In this document: piece after piece, positions 1 through 10,254 of the stretch | How positions within the stretch are numbered: the first letter of the stretch is position 1 | Layout of the letters: each line of letters starts with the position of its first letter | Assembly: GCA_012931725.1 (NCBI GenBank) | Contig: CM022945.1 | Location: forward strand, 97,174,024-97,238,023 | Direction: 5' to 3' | DNA: 64,000 nt | DNA from: Litsea cubeba | Taxonomy: Eukaryota > Streptophyta > Magnoliopsida > Laurales > Lauraceae | Notes under the pieces: generated by a model | The model's database searches: none | What the model was told of the DNA's origin: nothing | What the model saw: only the letters and a program-made list of their open reading frames with translations | Translations under genes and position numbers: made by a program

Positions 1-26
1 GCATGTAGGAAAAGATAATAAGGGTA

Positions 27-345
27 CGAGAGAGCACATGGAGATGGAGGACAAACATTTTGGAGAAAGAAATAAGTTGGAAGGCACAAACTCGAAATCT
101 GTGTTGGCATCTAACCTTGTAATAGCAAACACCTAATTTAAAAAGGGAGATGAGCATTTGATTACTTACGAGAATGGAACTACTAGGAGTCAGATAGGCT
201 TTCTTCTACTTAGAAAACATGGCCAACTAGCTTCTAAAGACTGTAAGATTATTCCTAGAAAGAGTTTGCCCATACAACATGGGATAGTAGTTTTAATATT
301 GACATTGAAAGTAGAAAGAGGGGTAGTAAATAAAATGTTCCCTAA
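27..345 (+). pseudogene. LINE endonuclease domain fragment
   Basis: Frame-shifted translation gives FGERNK (about 62-79), then a segment reading TYENGTTRSQIGFLLLRKH (about 163-222) and CKIIPRKSL (about 241-267). These match the TYESG-T-SQIDFLL-R and CKVIPGE blocks of plant RTE-type endonucleases. The 68-codon open stretch at 158-364 is part of this pseudogene and not an independent gene. The conserved SQID is SQIG here, so the catalytic-region aspartate is lost. Confidence 0.7.
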
Positions 346-897
346 AACAACGTGGGGGATATGAAAGGGGAAAGGGAAACAACATTTAAGTACAAAGTTA
401 TCAACGGGGAGAATGAAATTTGGAGAAAGAAACTACGATGATCCAAATGGTTGAATGTATTAGAATGGTTATAAAAAGGTGTTTGAAGAGTAGAAATGTA
501 AAAGATGCTTTGTTAACGAAACCTAATGATGGAATATAGACGTTCAGGAAATCGTTTGAGAGAAAAGACATTGCCACAAAATTTGACAAGTGAAAAGGAA
601 TATGGGAAATTATAAAATATATAAGAAGGCATAGAAAGAAGTTTTGAAAGCAAAGCCCAAAGCATTTGATGGCCTATATAATAAGTTTAGAACAAGAAAA
701 AGAGAGATTTTCAAGGAATGATGGAAAAGAAAAGTAGGGACTTAGATTATGTCAGATGTATAAAAAGTGACGATCAAAAGGCTTTAATGAAAGACAATGA
801 TATTAAAGAAAAGTGGAGACAATATTTTAATGAACTTTTAAATGAAGAATCTATATGATGCTTTAGAATGAGAGAGGATACTTCGTTGTAGGACATT

Positions 898-1276
898 TGA
901 TGCGGAGCGGGGTACCAGATGTGGGGTGGGCAGAGATGGAGGGTGGAAGGAACAGGTCAGGCATTCGCCTGAAAATTGGCGTCACGCCAAACTCCCCATC
1001 ACGGGCAAGGAAGAAGAGAAAACTCCGGGAAACCCAAAAGCACTCTATAAAATTTCATTCTATCATTCACCGTATAGCCATGGAGAGAAAACATAACCCT
1101 AAACCAATATGGACCATCCAAACACATTGATGGTCAGGATTAAAACATCTGAATTTAAAAGACTTAAACCACAAAATAAATTAAATAACTCCAAATAACA
1201 TAAAAATAGCATAAAATGAATGGGCTGGGCCCATTGGCAAGCCAACCCATGGGGACTACGGGTCTGTCCTGCATCA
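898..1276 (-). mobile_element. Solo LTR (TGATGC...GCATCA family), copy a
   Basis: The segment begins TGATGCGG and ends CCTGCATCA. It is flanked by ACATT (893-897) and ACATC (1277-1281), a 5-bp target duplication with one mismatch. Its right half resembles the solo LTR at 60614-60942: both contain an AACCCATGG-type block followed by GTCCTGCATCA. No internal retrotransposon sequence accompanies it, so it is probably left by LTR-LTR recombination. It interrupts the LINE after the NELLNEE-coding stretch (about 830-850). Strand follows the orientation in which the terminus reads TGATGCAGGAC. Confidence 0.65.
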
Positions 1277-1865
1277 ACATCTTAACCATAAAATTAGGGT
1301 GGTGGCATAGGCATAAGTGAATAAAGCATAGGCAAGAATAAAGACTGGAAAGGCTATGGGGCAATATGGCATTTCAGTAGAGGCTTTGAAATGCTTACAA
1401 TAAATTGGATGGGTTTAGTTAACTAAGCACTTCATTAAGCTATCAAAGACGGAAAATGTCGGACGAATAGAGATGAAGTGGTGTTGTACCTATAGTAGGC
1501 TCTCCGCCTTCAAAGCTAAATGTGAGTTTTTGGAAAATAGTTGTGGCCTGTGACTTGCCAAAATTGAAAAGAAAAGAAAACCATGAAGAAACTGGTGGGG
1601 GTTTTTTTTTCCCCTTTTTTTCCCCTTTTTTTATTTTTTTGGCTAGGCCTACTCTCATGGACATGCGCTTTCGTCATTTCTCGATGACCCTAGCAAGTGA
1701 ATATGCAAGACTAGACTACATCCAAGTCCCAAAAAACTCCATTTGAGAAAGAGAATTCATCAAGTTCAAGTGCCTTAGCCCCAAGATAAAAGGACCATTG
1801 GTTAATTGTAATTTAAAGAATAGTTATTTAGGGGCTTCTAAACAAAGTCCAACGCAAGTTAGGAG
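1277..1865. other. Unassigned stretch inside the LINE remnant
   Basis: Between the solo LTR and the point where LINE reverse-transcriptase similarity resumes (about 1865) I cannot recognise any gene. It contains a T/C homopolymer-rich patch (about 1600-1640). It may be badly decayed LINE linker sequence or another old insertion. Confidence 0.4.
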
Positions 1866-2279
1866 CTAGCGCTTGGTTGGATCAGACAAAAAACAAGGAA
1901 ATATACAAAACCGCACTAATTATTGTAGGATTAAAATTATGAGTCAAACTATGAAAGTATGGAGAAATCAATGGCGCAAAGATTTGGAAAAAAGACCAAG
2001 ATATCTGAAATCAATTCGGTTTCATGCCAAGGAGATCAGATATGGAAGCTATTTTCTCACTTAGAAAATTAACGAAAAAATATTGAGAGGAAAAATCTTC
2101 ATATGGTCTTCATTAATCTAGAAAAAGCCGAAGATAGGGAACCTAGAGATTTGATTTGATAGGTTTTAAATAAAGAGGGTCCTAAGAGGTTATATTGATA
2201 TCATTAAAGATATATGAGGGAGCAGTAACAAGCATGAGAACTACCTGTGGAGATATTATGGGTGAGTTCGTGTCATGGG

Positions 2280-2637
2280 TGTGACACTCCAATCTCCCAG
2301 GGCAATCCCTTGAGGCAAGACCAGATCAAGTGATCTTGTGAGCGAAGAAAGGGGAATCTGCAGGGGTAAGGGTGGAGTGCTTCGGTAGGATCGTTAGGCT
2401 TTGTCCAAGTTTCACATTGGAAATATCCAACTCCAAACCCTGGCTTTACAAGTCAAACCTAGTCTTAACTCAACATGATGCGTTTTAAAGTCTGCGGCCC
2501 CGGATCCCATAAGAACTCCAAAGTTAAGCATGCTAGGGCTAGAACAGTACTAGGATGGGTGACCGCCTGGGAAGTCCCTGCACGCGCAAATGAGCCAAAG
2601 TAGACAATATCATGCTGAATTGAGCGAGGTTGTGACA
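2280..2637 (+). mobile_element. Solo LTR of a Cassandra-type TRIM retrotransposon
   Basis: A 358-bp unit starts TGTGACACTCC and ends GTTGTGACA, with canonical TG...CA termini. It is flanked on both sides by the perfect 5-bp duplication ATGGG (2275-2279 and 2638-2642). Its 3' half carries a clear 5S rRNA-like segment including AAGTTAAGCATGCTAGGGC and GGATGGGTGACC. 5S-bearing LTRs are the hallmark of Cassandra terminal-repeat retrotransposons in miniature. No second LTR or primer site is present, so it is a solo LTR. Removing it and one ATGGG restores LINE sequence running into the GLHQG block. Confidence 0.85.
2476..2590 (+). ncRNA. 5S rRNA-derived segment within the Cassandra LTR
   Basis: The order GATGCG..., CCGGATCCCAT, AGAACTCCAAAGTTAAGC, GTACTAGGATGGGTGACC and CTGGGAAGTCC follows plant 5S rRNA from near its 5' end to near its 3' end. 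The internal A-box-like (2521-2539) and C-box-like (2554-2574) elements are well preserved; the 5' third is diverged. It belongs to a transposon and is not a functional ribosomal gene. It could still bind TFIIIA or Pol III. Confidence 0.85.
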
Positions 2638-3313
2638 ATGGGTTTGCATCAGGGTTAGCTTTGAGCCCTAATCTTTTTGCACTAATTATGAACGATCTAA
2701 TTGCTCATATTTAAAAGGAAGGGCCGTAATGTATGTTGTTTGTAGATGATATAGTGGTGGTGGATGAATTAAGAGATGGTGCAAATGCAAAACTTGAGAA
2801 ATGACGGGAGGCTTTAGAATAATTCATCCAAAGATGGAATATATGGATTGCAACTTTAGTAGAGATATGCAAAGAGATGTATCTCTTGTGAGAGTTGAAG
2901 CTCGAGAGATGCCATGAAGAGATTCCTTCCGATACATTGGCATGGATAGATTGAAAAGGATGTTGAACATAGGATAAGAGTTAGATGGATGAGGTGGAAA
3001 CTTGCTTTTGGAGCACTTGCGATCAGTGAATTCCAACAAGATTGAAGGAAAAATATTACAAGCTAATGATTAAACCAACCTATGGAGCAAAATGTCGGCC
3101 AATTAGAAAATAACACATGCAAAAAATTGAGTGCCGTAGAGATGAGAATATTGAGATGGATGTGTGATAAAACTAAAAAAGACAATCAAGAATGAGCGCA
3201 TTGGGGAGAATCTAGGGGTAGTATCAATGGGTGATAAACTAAGAGACTCATTTTAGATGGTTTGGACATGTCTAACCTAAGCAAACAATGAACCTGGTAG
3301 AAATTTTTCTATG

Positions 3314-4068
3314 CATAGTTATCAGAATCCTACGATTCGTATCTCGAATCCTAAGAAAAACGATTCGTATCTATGCAACGAATCTCATTCATAGATGAAT
3401 CTTAGGATTCATGTGTGAATCTTATGATTCTATACTCAATTCATTGAATCGTATGATTCAAGCGATTTGGCTGAGTGAGAATATTAATAATCTTTAACCT
3501 TTTTATTTTTAGAATGTTACTAGTTAATGAAACATCTTAAGAATTTTTGCGGCTTTGGGGAGGTTTTAAAGATGAATAAAAAAACATGCATTTACTTAAA
3601 GCGTTCGATTGTACGCATGGTGCTTGTCTCTATCTTCTTTTTTGCTAATATTTTTTATTTTTTTCTTGATAAACACTTTCTTAACTTAAAAAGATATCCA
3701 ACTACGTAAGATTAATGTTTTAGATTTTATTATTTCACTTTTCTATATTGATTTAAAGATAACAAAAAATAAACATAAATTGATACCTTAAACTTATTTA
3801 ACTATTTACACATTAATTATTATATATTAACATATATTATGATATTCTTGATATGATTGTATGGTAGACTTTTTGTAATTGTCATTATATTACTATAAAT
3901 TGAAAAATGGATGATTTTGAATAACTGCTTTTTTTCCCTCTTAATTTTTAATTATTTTTTATTTTTATTAGAAAGATAAATATCCTACGATTTGCAATAC
4001 GATTCACGACTCGATTCGATTCATGGGTATGAATGATTTGCAATACGATTTTGATTTTTAAAACTATG
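3314..4068. mobile_element. hAT-like MITE, copy 1
   Basis: The element starts CATAGTTATCAGAATC and ends TTTTTAAAACTATG, so CATAGTT and AACTATG form short terminal inverted repeats. The 8-bp direct repeat TTTCTATG flanks it at 3306-3313 and 4069-4076, as expected for hAT elements. Subterminal regions are packed with GATTCG/CGAATC and GATTTGCAATACGATT motifs, plausible transposase binding sites. The interior is AT-rich and non-coding; the short open stretch at 3527-3709 is not a credible gene. A diverged relative occupies parts of 4545-8306. Confidence 0.8.
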
Positions 4069-4544
4069 TTTCTATGCAGATCGATGGTCTCTCAAGGAAA
4101 AGTGGTAAGCCAAAGAGGACATTGATAGATAGTAAGGATAGATTTGAAGAAGTGCAACCTAACGAGGATTTGGCCCACGATATATTGGAATAACGAAAAA
4201 TGATTCCTGTAGCTCACCGCAACATGGTTGGGACAAGGCTTTGATGATGATAATGCAACTTAAACCTACATCTTTGTGGTTGCAACACTGAGCACCTTCC
4301 AACTATGCTATGAGCTCTTGTCATATGACCTATAAATGTTCATTACGACAACAAACAACTTCAGCGGATGTCATTGATAAACTAGATCAAGAGATTCATG
4401 AGACAGGTGAGTAAGACAATCAAGAAGGAATCGTAGGAAATTGGACGATGATCAACTGGTGTATGCGCCAACCAAGCCAGTTGACAAGGTTAAGGTGCAA
4501 GGTGATTGACTCTAAAGGGACTCTTAGAGATTTGGGAAGTTCTT

Positions 4545-4925
4545 CTATCCATCTTGTCAAATCCTATGATCTGTATCTTTAATCCTAAGAAAAAAGATTC
4601 ATATCAATTCAACAAATCCCATTTACGGGTGAATCTAAGTATTCGTGTGTGAATCTTATGATAAGATGCTTGATTCATCAAATCATATGATTCATGCAAT
4701 ATGGTTGAGCAAGAAAAGCCATAGCCAAGAGGTTAACATCAGTAATCATTTACATTTTACTATCTTTCTTTCTTCTAGAATTTCTATTTTTAAAAGTTAT
4801 TTAGCAATTAACTATACTTCTTAAGGATTTTTGCCATTGTGGGAAGTTTTACTGTTTTAGAGATAAATAAGGGATACGCATGTGACTTAAGCATTGTTGT
4901 GGAATTTTGTTCATTTTGGCTGAAA
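4545..4925. mobile_element. Left part of hAT-like MITE copy 2 (split)
   Basis: The block parallels 3330-3610 motif by motif: CTATGATCTGTATC, AATCCTAAGAAAAA, GTGTGAATCTTATGAT, then TTAAGGATTTTTGCC...GGGAAGTTTTA. It is the diverged left end of the same MITE family. The matching right end lies about 3 kb further on (about 7070-7200 and 8040-8306), so later sequence has been inserted between them. Confidence 0.6.
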
Positions 4926-4926
4926 T

Positions 4927-4927
<1 letters not shown>

Positions 4928-4988
<61 letters not shown>
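4928..4988. repeat. (CT)n microsatellite
   Basis: An uninterrupted CT dinucleotide run of about 61 bases sits inside the split MITE copy 2. Open stretches across it on either strand are only Leu-Ser or Arg-Glu repeats from the dinucleotide and are not genes. Confidence 0.97.
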
Positions 4989-4989
<1 letters not shown>

Positions 4990-4996
<7 letters not shown>

Positions 4997-6140
4997 CTAT
5001 TTTTTTCTGTTTCTGTATTATACCTATTCATCTTCCTCTTCTCTTTCCTCCCGTTTTGTGTGTGCATTTGTTTTTTCCCCATTCTATTCAGTTTTCTCCT
5101 CTTCCTTCTGCTGCTCTGCTATGTTTTATGATCTTAAAAGTTAGAATGTCTTCTTGCCTCTCAATGCTTTTTTTACCCATATATATGATTTTTTTATAAT
5201 AATGTTTAGTAATACTTTTAATTTCATATTATTGTTTTGGTAAAATTAATTAAATGCATGTAATTTATATTGTTATCATCAAAGCCTTGTCTCACTATGA
5301 ATTTTGTTCTGCCACTCTAGTCTATCTCGGCCAAATCCTCAAATAGGTTGCACTTCAATCCATATCCTCTTTGGCCTACCACTTTAATTTGAGGGGCCAT
5401 CAACTTGGAAAGAAACTTTTACTCAGAGACATCATTGTTGGCCAACATTGGACATGTCTAAACCATCTCAAATAAGTCTCTTAATTTATCTTCGATTGAT
5501 GCAACACCTAAATACTTTCAAATCTGTCATTATTGATTCTATTTTTCCTAATTTCACCACAACCATCTCAACATTCTCGTCTCTGCTACACTCATTTTCG
5601 CAAATGGATGAAGAATTCGACATTAATTGAGTTTTCACCGCCGAAGCCTTCATGGAGTAAATTGAGCATCACAAGAAGGCTCGCAAGGGTTCAATCAAGA
5701 GTTGATAGTGATTCGGGCCCCAATAGTCCATAATTTTGCATAAAAGTGGCTCAAAGGGACTATGTTGGTAAAAAGTAAAAAAAGAGAAGATAGGGACTGA
5801 TTTGCAATTTCAAGAACCCAGAAATTCCAGAAACAGTGCTGTTCTTTTTGGGCGGAAGTTTGGTGGGCCAAATAGAGCCCAACCCATGAAAGAACTACAC
5901 CAAAGGGCGTACCCTTTCAAGTCATTGGGTGCATGTCATAATAGCATAGCCCATGCAGGGCCCACAAGCAGTTTTGTGGAAGTCATCCAGGACATTCAGC
6001 AACTTGCGATATTTCTTTTATTTGTTTATTTTTAGTAAATTAATTATGATTGAGGGCCCTAGTAGGGAAGAGTTGTATTAGGAATCTTTAAAGTAGTTTT
6101 CTTAGGATTTGTAATCTATAGCACAATATAACATGCTTTA
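4990..6140. other. Non-coding stretch, no gene recognised
   Basis: AT-rich DNA with short spurious open frames. It appears to be part of what separates the two halves of MITE copy 2. Nothing here gives a recognisable protein or RNA. Confidence 0.5.
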
Positions 6141-6513
6141 GGGCCATCGACTATGATACTGCAATACTTGCACATGCCTAATGTATCCATGTTGGACCGA
6201 TACGACACTCGAACCAGTACTTGATATTGCACCGATACTTCTGATGTACAAATTTAGTATATCCTACTTAACAAGTCCATTATTCCATGGTTCTTTTTGT
6301 TTTCTTACTTTCAACATAAAAAATTGCTAAAAAGGAATGTAAAGAACGATATTTTCATTAATTCAGAAATGTTTTAGGGAAAAATCTATGACAGCCGTAT
6401 CCAAACCTACATCCGTGTCCTAGATTTTCAAACGTGTAGAGCCATATCTCCAATCTCCATATCCGTGCCAATATCCGTATCTATATACGGGCATCATAGG
6501 TTGTTGACTGTGG
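6141..6513. mobile_element. Possible MITE with CTATGAT...ATCATAG ends
   Basis: The segment opens with CGACTATGATACTGC and closes with ACGGGCATCATAGG. Multiple CCGATAC and CCGTATC repeats lie near both ends. The ends resemble the CCTATGATGC...GCATCATAGG elements in NHX intron 13 (59394-59524 and 60005-60112). I could not identify a convincing target duplication, so the boundaries are approximate. Confidence 0.45.
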
Positions 6514-6892
6514 TATGTTATGTTTAACAGTATTATTAAATAAACTTTCAGCAGTTTATTGGTTTTTGTTTCCTCTCCCTTTTGTCATATGTGGATGCTT
6601 GGTGATTGAGAAGGCTCTCGAGGTCAACTGAGGTTAAATTTTGGTTCGTTGTTAATTCTACGATTTTGGTTCATTGTCAACTCAATTTCTGCAATTTTCT
6701 GCATATCCCATATTTTTTGGAATTTTTCTGGCTTTGGTTTTAATTAGGCCCTAGACAGTTAGATTCTACATAATCGGGACCACATCACAAGTGTAAATAA
6801 TTTTTATTTTAATTTTTATATTTTCTACATTTATGTATGTTTTTTTTAATATTTTTCCAAAATTATACTCCAGAACATTTCACATTTCACCG

Positions 6893-7015
6893 AAATTCCA
6901 AATCAGCTGAACAATCACACTTTGGAGGCCAAACTAAAATATGACGGCTGAAACGAAATTGGCCGAAATTCCAAATCAGCTGAACACTCCAGTTTGGAGG
7001 CCAAACTAAAATGAT
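6893..7015. repeat. Two-copy tandem repeat, about 70 bp
   Basis: CCGAAATTCCAAATCAGCTG followed by GAACA, then TTTGGAGGCCAAACTAAAAT, occurs twice about 70 bp apart with a few substitutions. It is non-coding and close to the next inserted element. Confidence 0.8.
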
Positions 7016-7260
7016 TTTTAACTTCAGGAGACATCCAAACCAAGAAAGGTTAATGATTTGGGTTTTAATTTTATTTTTTATTTAAAAACAAAAAGAAACT
7101 ATTGTAACTTGTTTATTTTTCCCTTGTAACGTTGACATCTTAAACAAATTTAACTATTCACACGTATCATTTAATGATATATTAATATGCAAAATATTCT
7201 CTTGCACAGAGCATTATGCGGGAGCACCCATTTGGACACCTGTGATGAATAACACCTATC

Positions 7261-8018
7261 CTAGGAAGCACAGACACTTCTCCGGGGCCAGAGTGTCGGT
7301 GTCCGACACGTGTCGGACACGCCCAAAAGAGTGTCCTGATTATTTTTTTATTTTTAATATTTCGGACACGCTGGGACACGCTGGGGACACGCTGGCCTCT
7401 TTTAATTGAAAAAATAATAATAAAATTAGAGTAAAAAATGAAAAGAAAAGGGGGCTGTTTGCAAAAGATCATAACTTATTTGTTTGCTAAATTGATTACA
7501 AAGTTAAAATAATAAAATTAGAGTAAAAAATGAAAAGAAAAGGGGGCTGATTGCAAAAGGTCATAACTTATTTGATTGCTAAATTGATTACAAAGTTAAA
7601 ATAATAAAATTACAGTAAAAAATGAAAAGAAAAGGGGGCTATTTGCAAAAGGTCATAACTTATTTGTTTGCTAAATTGATTACAAAGTTAAAATAATAAA
7701 ATTAGAGTAAAAAATGAAAAGAAAAGGGGGCTGTTTGTAAAAGGTCATAACTTATTTGATTGCTAAATTGATTACAAAGTTAAAATAATAAAATTAGAGT
7801 AAAAAATGAAAAGAAAAGGGGGCTGTTTGTAAAAGGTCATAACTTATTTGATTGCTAAATTGATTACAAAGTTAAAATGATAGTATCTTTTAGTATATGA
7901 TTAGATATATTATTATTAATTATTAACGTGTCCGTGTCCTACTTTTTTGAGAAATGCCGTGTCGGCGTGTCCGTGTCGTGTCGTGTCCGTGTCCCGTGTC
8001 CGTGTCCATGCTTCTTAG
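7261..8018. mobile_element. 758-bp inverted-repeat element with internal minisatellite
   Basis: The element begins CTAGGAAGCACAGACAC and ends with the inverted equivalent GTGTCCATGCTTCTTAG. The 8-bp repeat CACCTATC flanks it at 7253-7260 and 8019-8026. Both subterminal zones are dense in GGACACG or CGTGTCC motifs (about 7295-7400 and 7928-8006). The centre is a 92-bp tandem array. An 8-bp target site suggests hAT; a 9-bp Mutator-type site with one mismatch is the alternative. It carries no transposase, so it is non-autonomous. Confidence 0.8.
7412..7880. repeat. Five-copy 92-bp tandem repeat
   Basis: The motif GAGTAAAAAATGAAAAG recurs at 7429, 7521, 7613 (as CAGTAA), 7705 and 7797, an exact 92-bp period. 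Each unit continues through AAGGGGGCTG, GGTCATAACTTATTTG and GATTACAAAGTTAAAAT. Copies differ at only a few positions, so amplification is recent relative to the flanking decay. Confidence 0.95.
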
Positions 8019-8039
8019 CACCTATCTGTTGGACCATAG

Positions 8040-8306
8040 AGCACAGAACATCTTCCATATTAATATATGCCAATGATGTTCTTTATATGATTGTACAGTC
8101 TTATCTCTCATTGGATTTATAATGCTATAGATGGAAAATGGATGGATTATGAATAAATACTTTTTCTTTTTTCCTTTTTATTTTTTAAATTATCTTTTTA
8201 TGTTTATAAATAAAATAAAATATCCTACGATTTGTGATAAGATTTACAATACAATTTAATTTGTTCTCTTTAACGATTTGCGATATGATTTGATTTTTAG
8301 AACATC
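8040..8306. mobile_element. Right part of hAT-like MITE copy 2 (split)
   Basis: It parallels 3840-4062 of copy 1: ATGATTGTACAGTC, ATGGAAAATGGATG, TATCCTACGATTTG and ATTTGATTTTTAGAAC, in the same order. Together with 4545-4925 and about 7070-7200 it outlines a second, fragmented copy of the family. Confidence 0.6.
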
Positions 8307-8309
8307 TGC

Positions 8310-10254
8310 CATGTACTCTTCAGATGGCCATGGATTCATGAAAGAGATGAGTAGAGATTGCTTAGTGAAAGCTAATCTGAGACTTGTCAGTGACCATGCA
8401 AAAGATTGAACAGGAGCCTCCAAACTCGAGGATAAGTATCATCTTAAACCGGTAGAATGATTGAGAACATGAGTGGGGTCCACATGGAATCCACTGTAAA
8501 CCCACCTTATGAGGAACCAAAAAAATGGGACTTATGTAAGTCCATTTTTGTCCAAAATCTCCTCTCGGAGATCCCCTAAAAGTTACCTATTTTAAAATTT
8601 TCAGCTCTTACTGGCATATTAAAGAGTCCTAATTTGTTAAGTCATTTAATTTTCATTTGAGAAACAAGATGGCTGAGATTAGCCATTTATTTGCAATGGA
8701 CAGGATTATAATAGGTCTTTATGGCATTAAGAGTACAATAAAAGCCCAAGTAGGCCATTTGGACCCAGCAGTTTTTGGAGTTAATTGTATAAAAAAATAA
8801 AAAATTCTGCGTGAAAGCCCGTTTCTATGTGAAAATGGGTATGAGACCCATCTCTTTGGCATAAATTCAAATGCAGAGTGAGGCTGAATCTTCCAACTTA
8901 ATCTCATTATCCTTTCTTCTTTATGTTAATACTGTGGTATTTCAGTCTGCTGTGATTGGAAGCAGTCATCCTGTTGCTTTGGGTGCTTCAGAGGATTCTA
9001 TTACCTCTAGATGGTGCAGATTTTCAGAAACTTTAACGGGTTAGCATAGTCATCTGAAGTTTTGGATTAGTACATCATACTGATACTGAATAATTATTCA
9101 CAAGTTAAAAAATCAGCCAGCAGTCCTAAAGCAGTAACAAATCAATAGGGACTATTCAAATGCAAAGATCTAGTCCACGGCATTGTGAATACGTCAGCAT
9201 CAGAGTTTTACACAAAAATATACTGTAGGCTGAGTGTCGTAGTCATCATTGTTGTTGTTATCTTTTGGGATATGTTTTTTTGATTGAATAATAAAAAATG
9301 CTGCTTTTGCTCTAATCATAAAGTCACTGATCAATATGTATTTCCAAGATAAATTCCTTGATTTACAAATATTTATGACTAGGTCCTTCAATGGCCTGGA
9401 CGGACCTAGCACAGTAACCATTAACCAAAGCTATTTAAAAGCATATCAAAATGACCATTTTGCTCTTTGAAATGCCTAAATCAGTTCATCAGTCTCTTCA
9501 GAATCCAAGGGATGCGGATCCACCATGATTCCATCAGTGAGGTGGGTGACAACCACCATGTGGAGAGTTAATGTGTGGTTAAATAAGGATCACAACTGTA
9601 GCAAGGATGCTTTTAACAACTTTGCTGCCAGTAAGATGCCTAAAGTTAGTCAAGGAACATTGTCTCAAATATCCTTGAAAATCACGAGACTACTTTAGAA
9701 TCCATTCATTAGGAACTTGTATAATTAGGACAAAAGATAGTGGTGTTTCTGTAAAAACCCTTATTTCTTATAAGCAATCTAAATTTCATTAAAATAAATA
9801 AGGTATTTGTAGAATATAGTATCAAAGTGATATATATTATACACAGAATTACAGAATCATCACCAGCATCAATATAAATTGTTCCTGCTGCTGCTGTTTA
9901 AAAATAATTCAATGTTTCAGGATACACCATAAAGTGACCCCAAGAGATCTCCGTCATGGGGCCCACTCTGCTCAATCCAAGACATGGGATAAATCCTACC
10001 ACAGTGATTAGGAATAAACCCAAATATCACTGCAATCAATGTGATGTTAAATGACTTAAACATGTTGCCGGCATTGTTTGAATCTCACTCTGCCGAGTGT
10101 GAATCAAGCAAAGCAGGCACCACTGCGGAATCTCAGGAATACACCACAGTTTGAGGTCGATCTGGATAACAGGATCATTTATCTATCATTGTTTTTACCA
10201 CTGTTGCTGAGATCAAATCCCTTAACGAAAAAAACATCCTTGGAACAAACAAAA
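8310..10254. other. 3' flank of the minus-strand gene, no gene recognised
   Basis: No reading frame here resembles a known protein. The stretch may include the 3' UTR and polyadenylation region of the minus-strand zinc-finger gene, whose modelled stop codon is at 10255-10257. Confidence 0.5.

Larger units (their letters stand above)
1870..3300 (+). pseudogene. LINE reverse-transcriptase core, broken
   Basis: Recognisable blocks in order are TNYCRIKIMSQTMKVW (about 1914-1962), MVFINLEKA (about 2103-2129, normally F-IDLEKAYD), GLHQGLALSPNLFALIM (about 2642-2693) and MLFVDDIVVVDE (about 2734-2768, the palm xxDD box). Further on are RLKEKYYKLMIKPTYGA (about 3038-3090) and RWFGHV (about 3258-3275). 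The first catalytic aspartate motif is damaged (LEKAED) while the DD pair survives. Internal stops are frequent. The Cassandra-type LTR at 2280-2637 falls just before the GLHQG block. Confidence 0.8.
1..4256 (+). mobile_element. Decayed RTE-like LINE (EN-RT), interrupted by later insertions
   Basis: A non-LTR retrotransposon remnant runs off the left window edge. Read in shifting plus-strand frames it gives an apurinic-type endonuclease stretch, a linker, reverse-transcriptase fingers/palm blocks and the C-terminal WFGHV-like segment (about 3255-3275). It ends near 4256 in a GGGACAAGGCTTTGATGATG-type tail, which is typical of plant RTE elements. Many stops and frameshifts show it is dead. Three later insertions lie inside it: a solo LTR (898-1276), a Cassandra-type LTR (2280-2637) and a hAT MITE (3314-4068). 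The order of blocks and the tail motif are seen directly; the RTE assignment comes from recall of family sequence. Confidence 0.8.

Noticed and set aside
2476..2590. A genuine 5S rRNA gene
   Set aside because: It is single, diverged in its 5' third, and bounded by LTR ends with a target duplication, so it is transposon-borne.
4808..5144. Open frames of Ser-Leu or Arg-Glu repeats over the CT tract
   Set aside because: They are translations of a dinucleotide microsatellite with no conserved flank.
7182..7472. 96-codon minus-strand open frame
   Set aside because: It crosses the left boundary of the 758-bp inverted-repeat element and its repeats; no protein similarity.
7412..7880. CRISPR-like array
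   Set aside because: The 92-bp units are contiguous with no unique spacers, and the context is a plant nuclear transposon.
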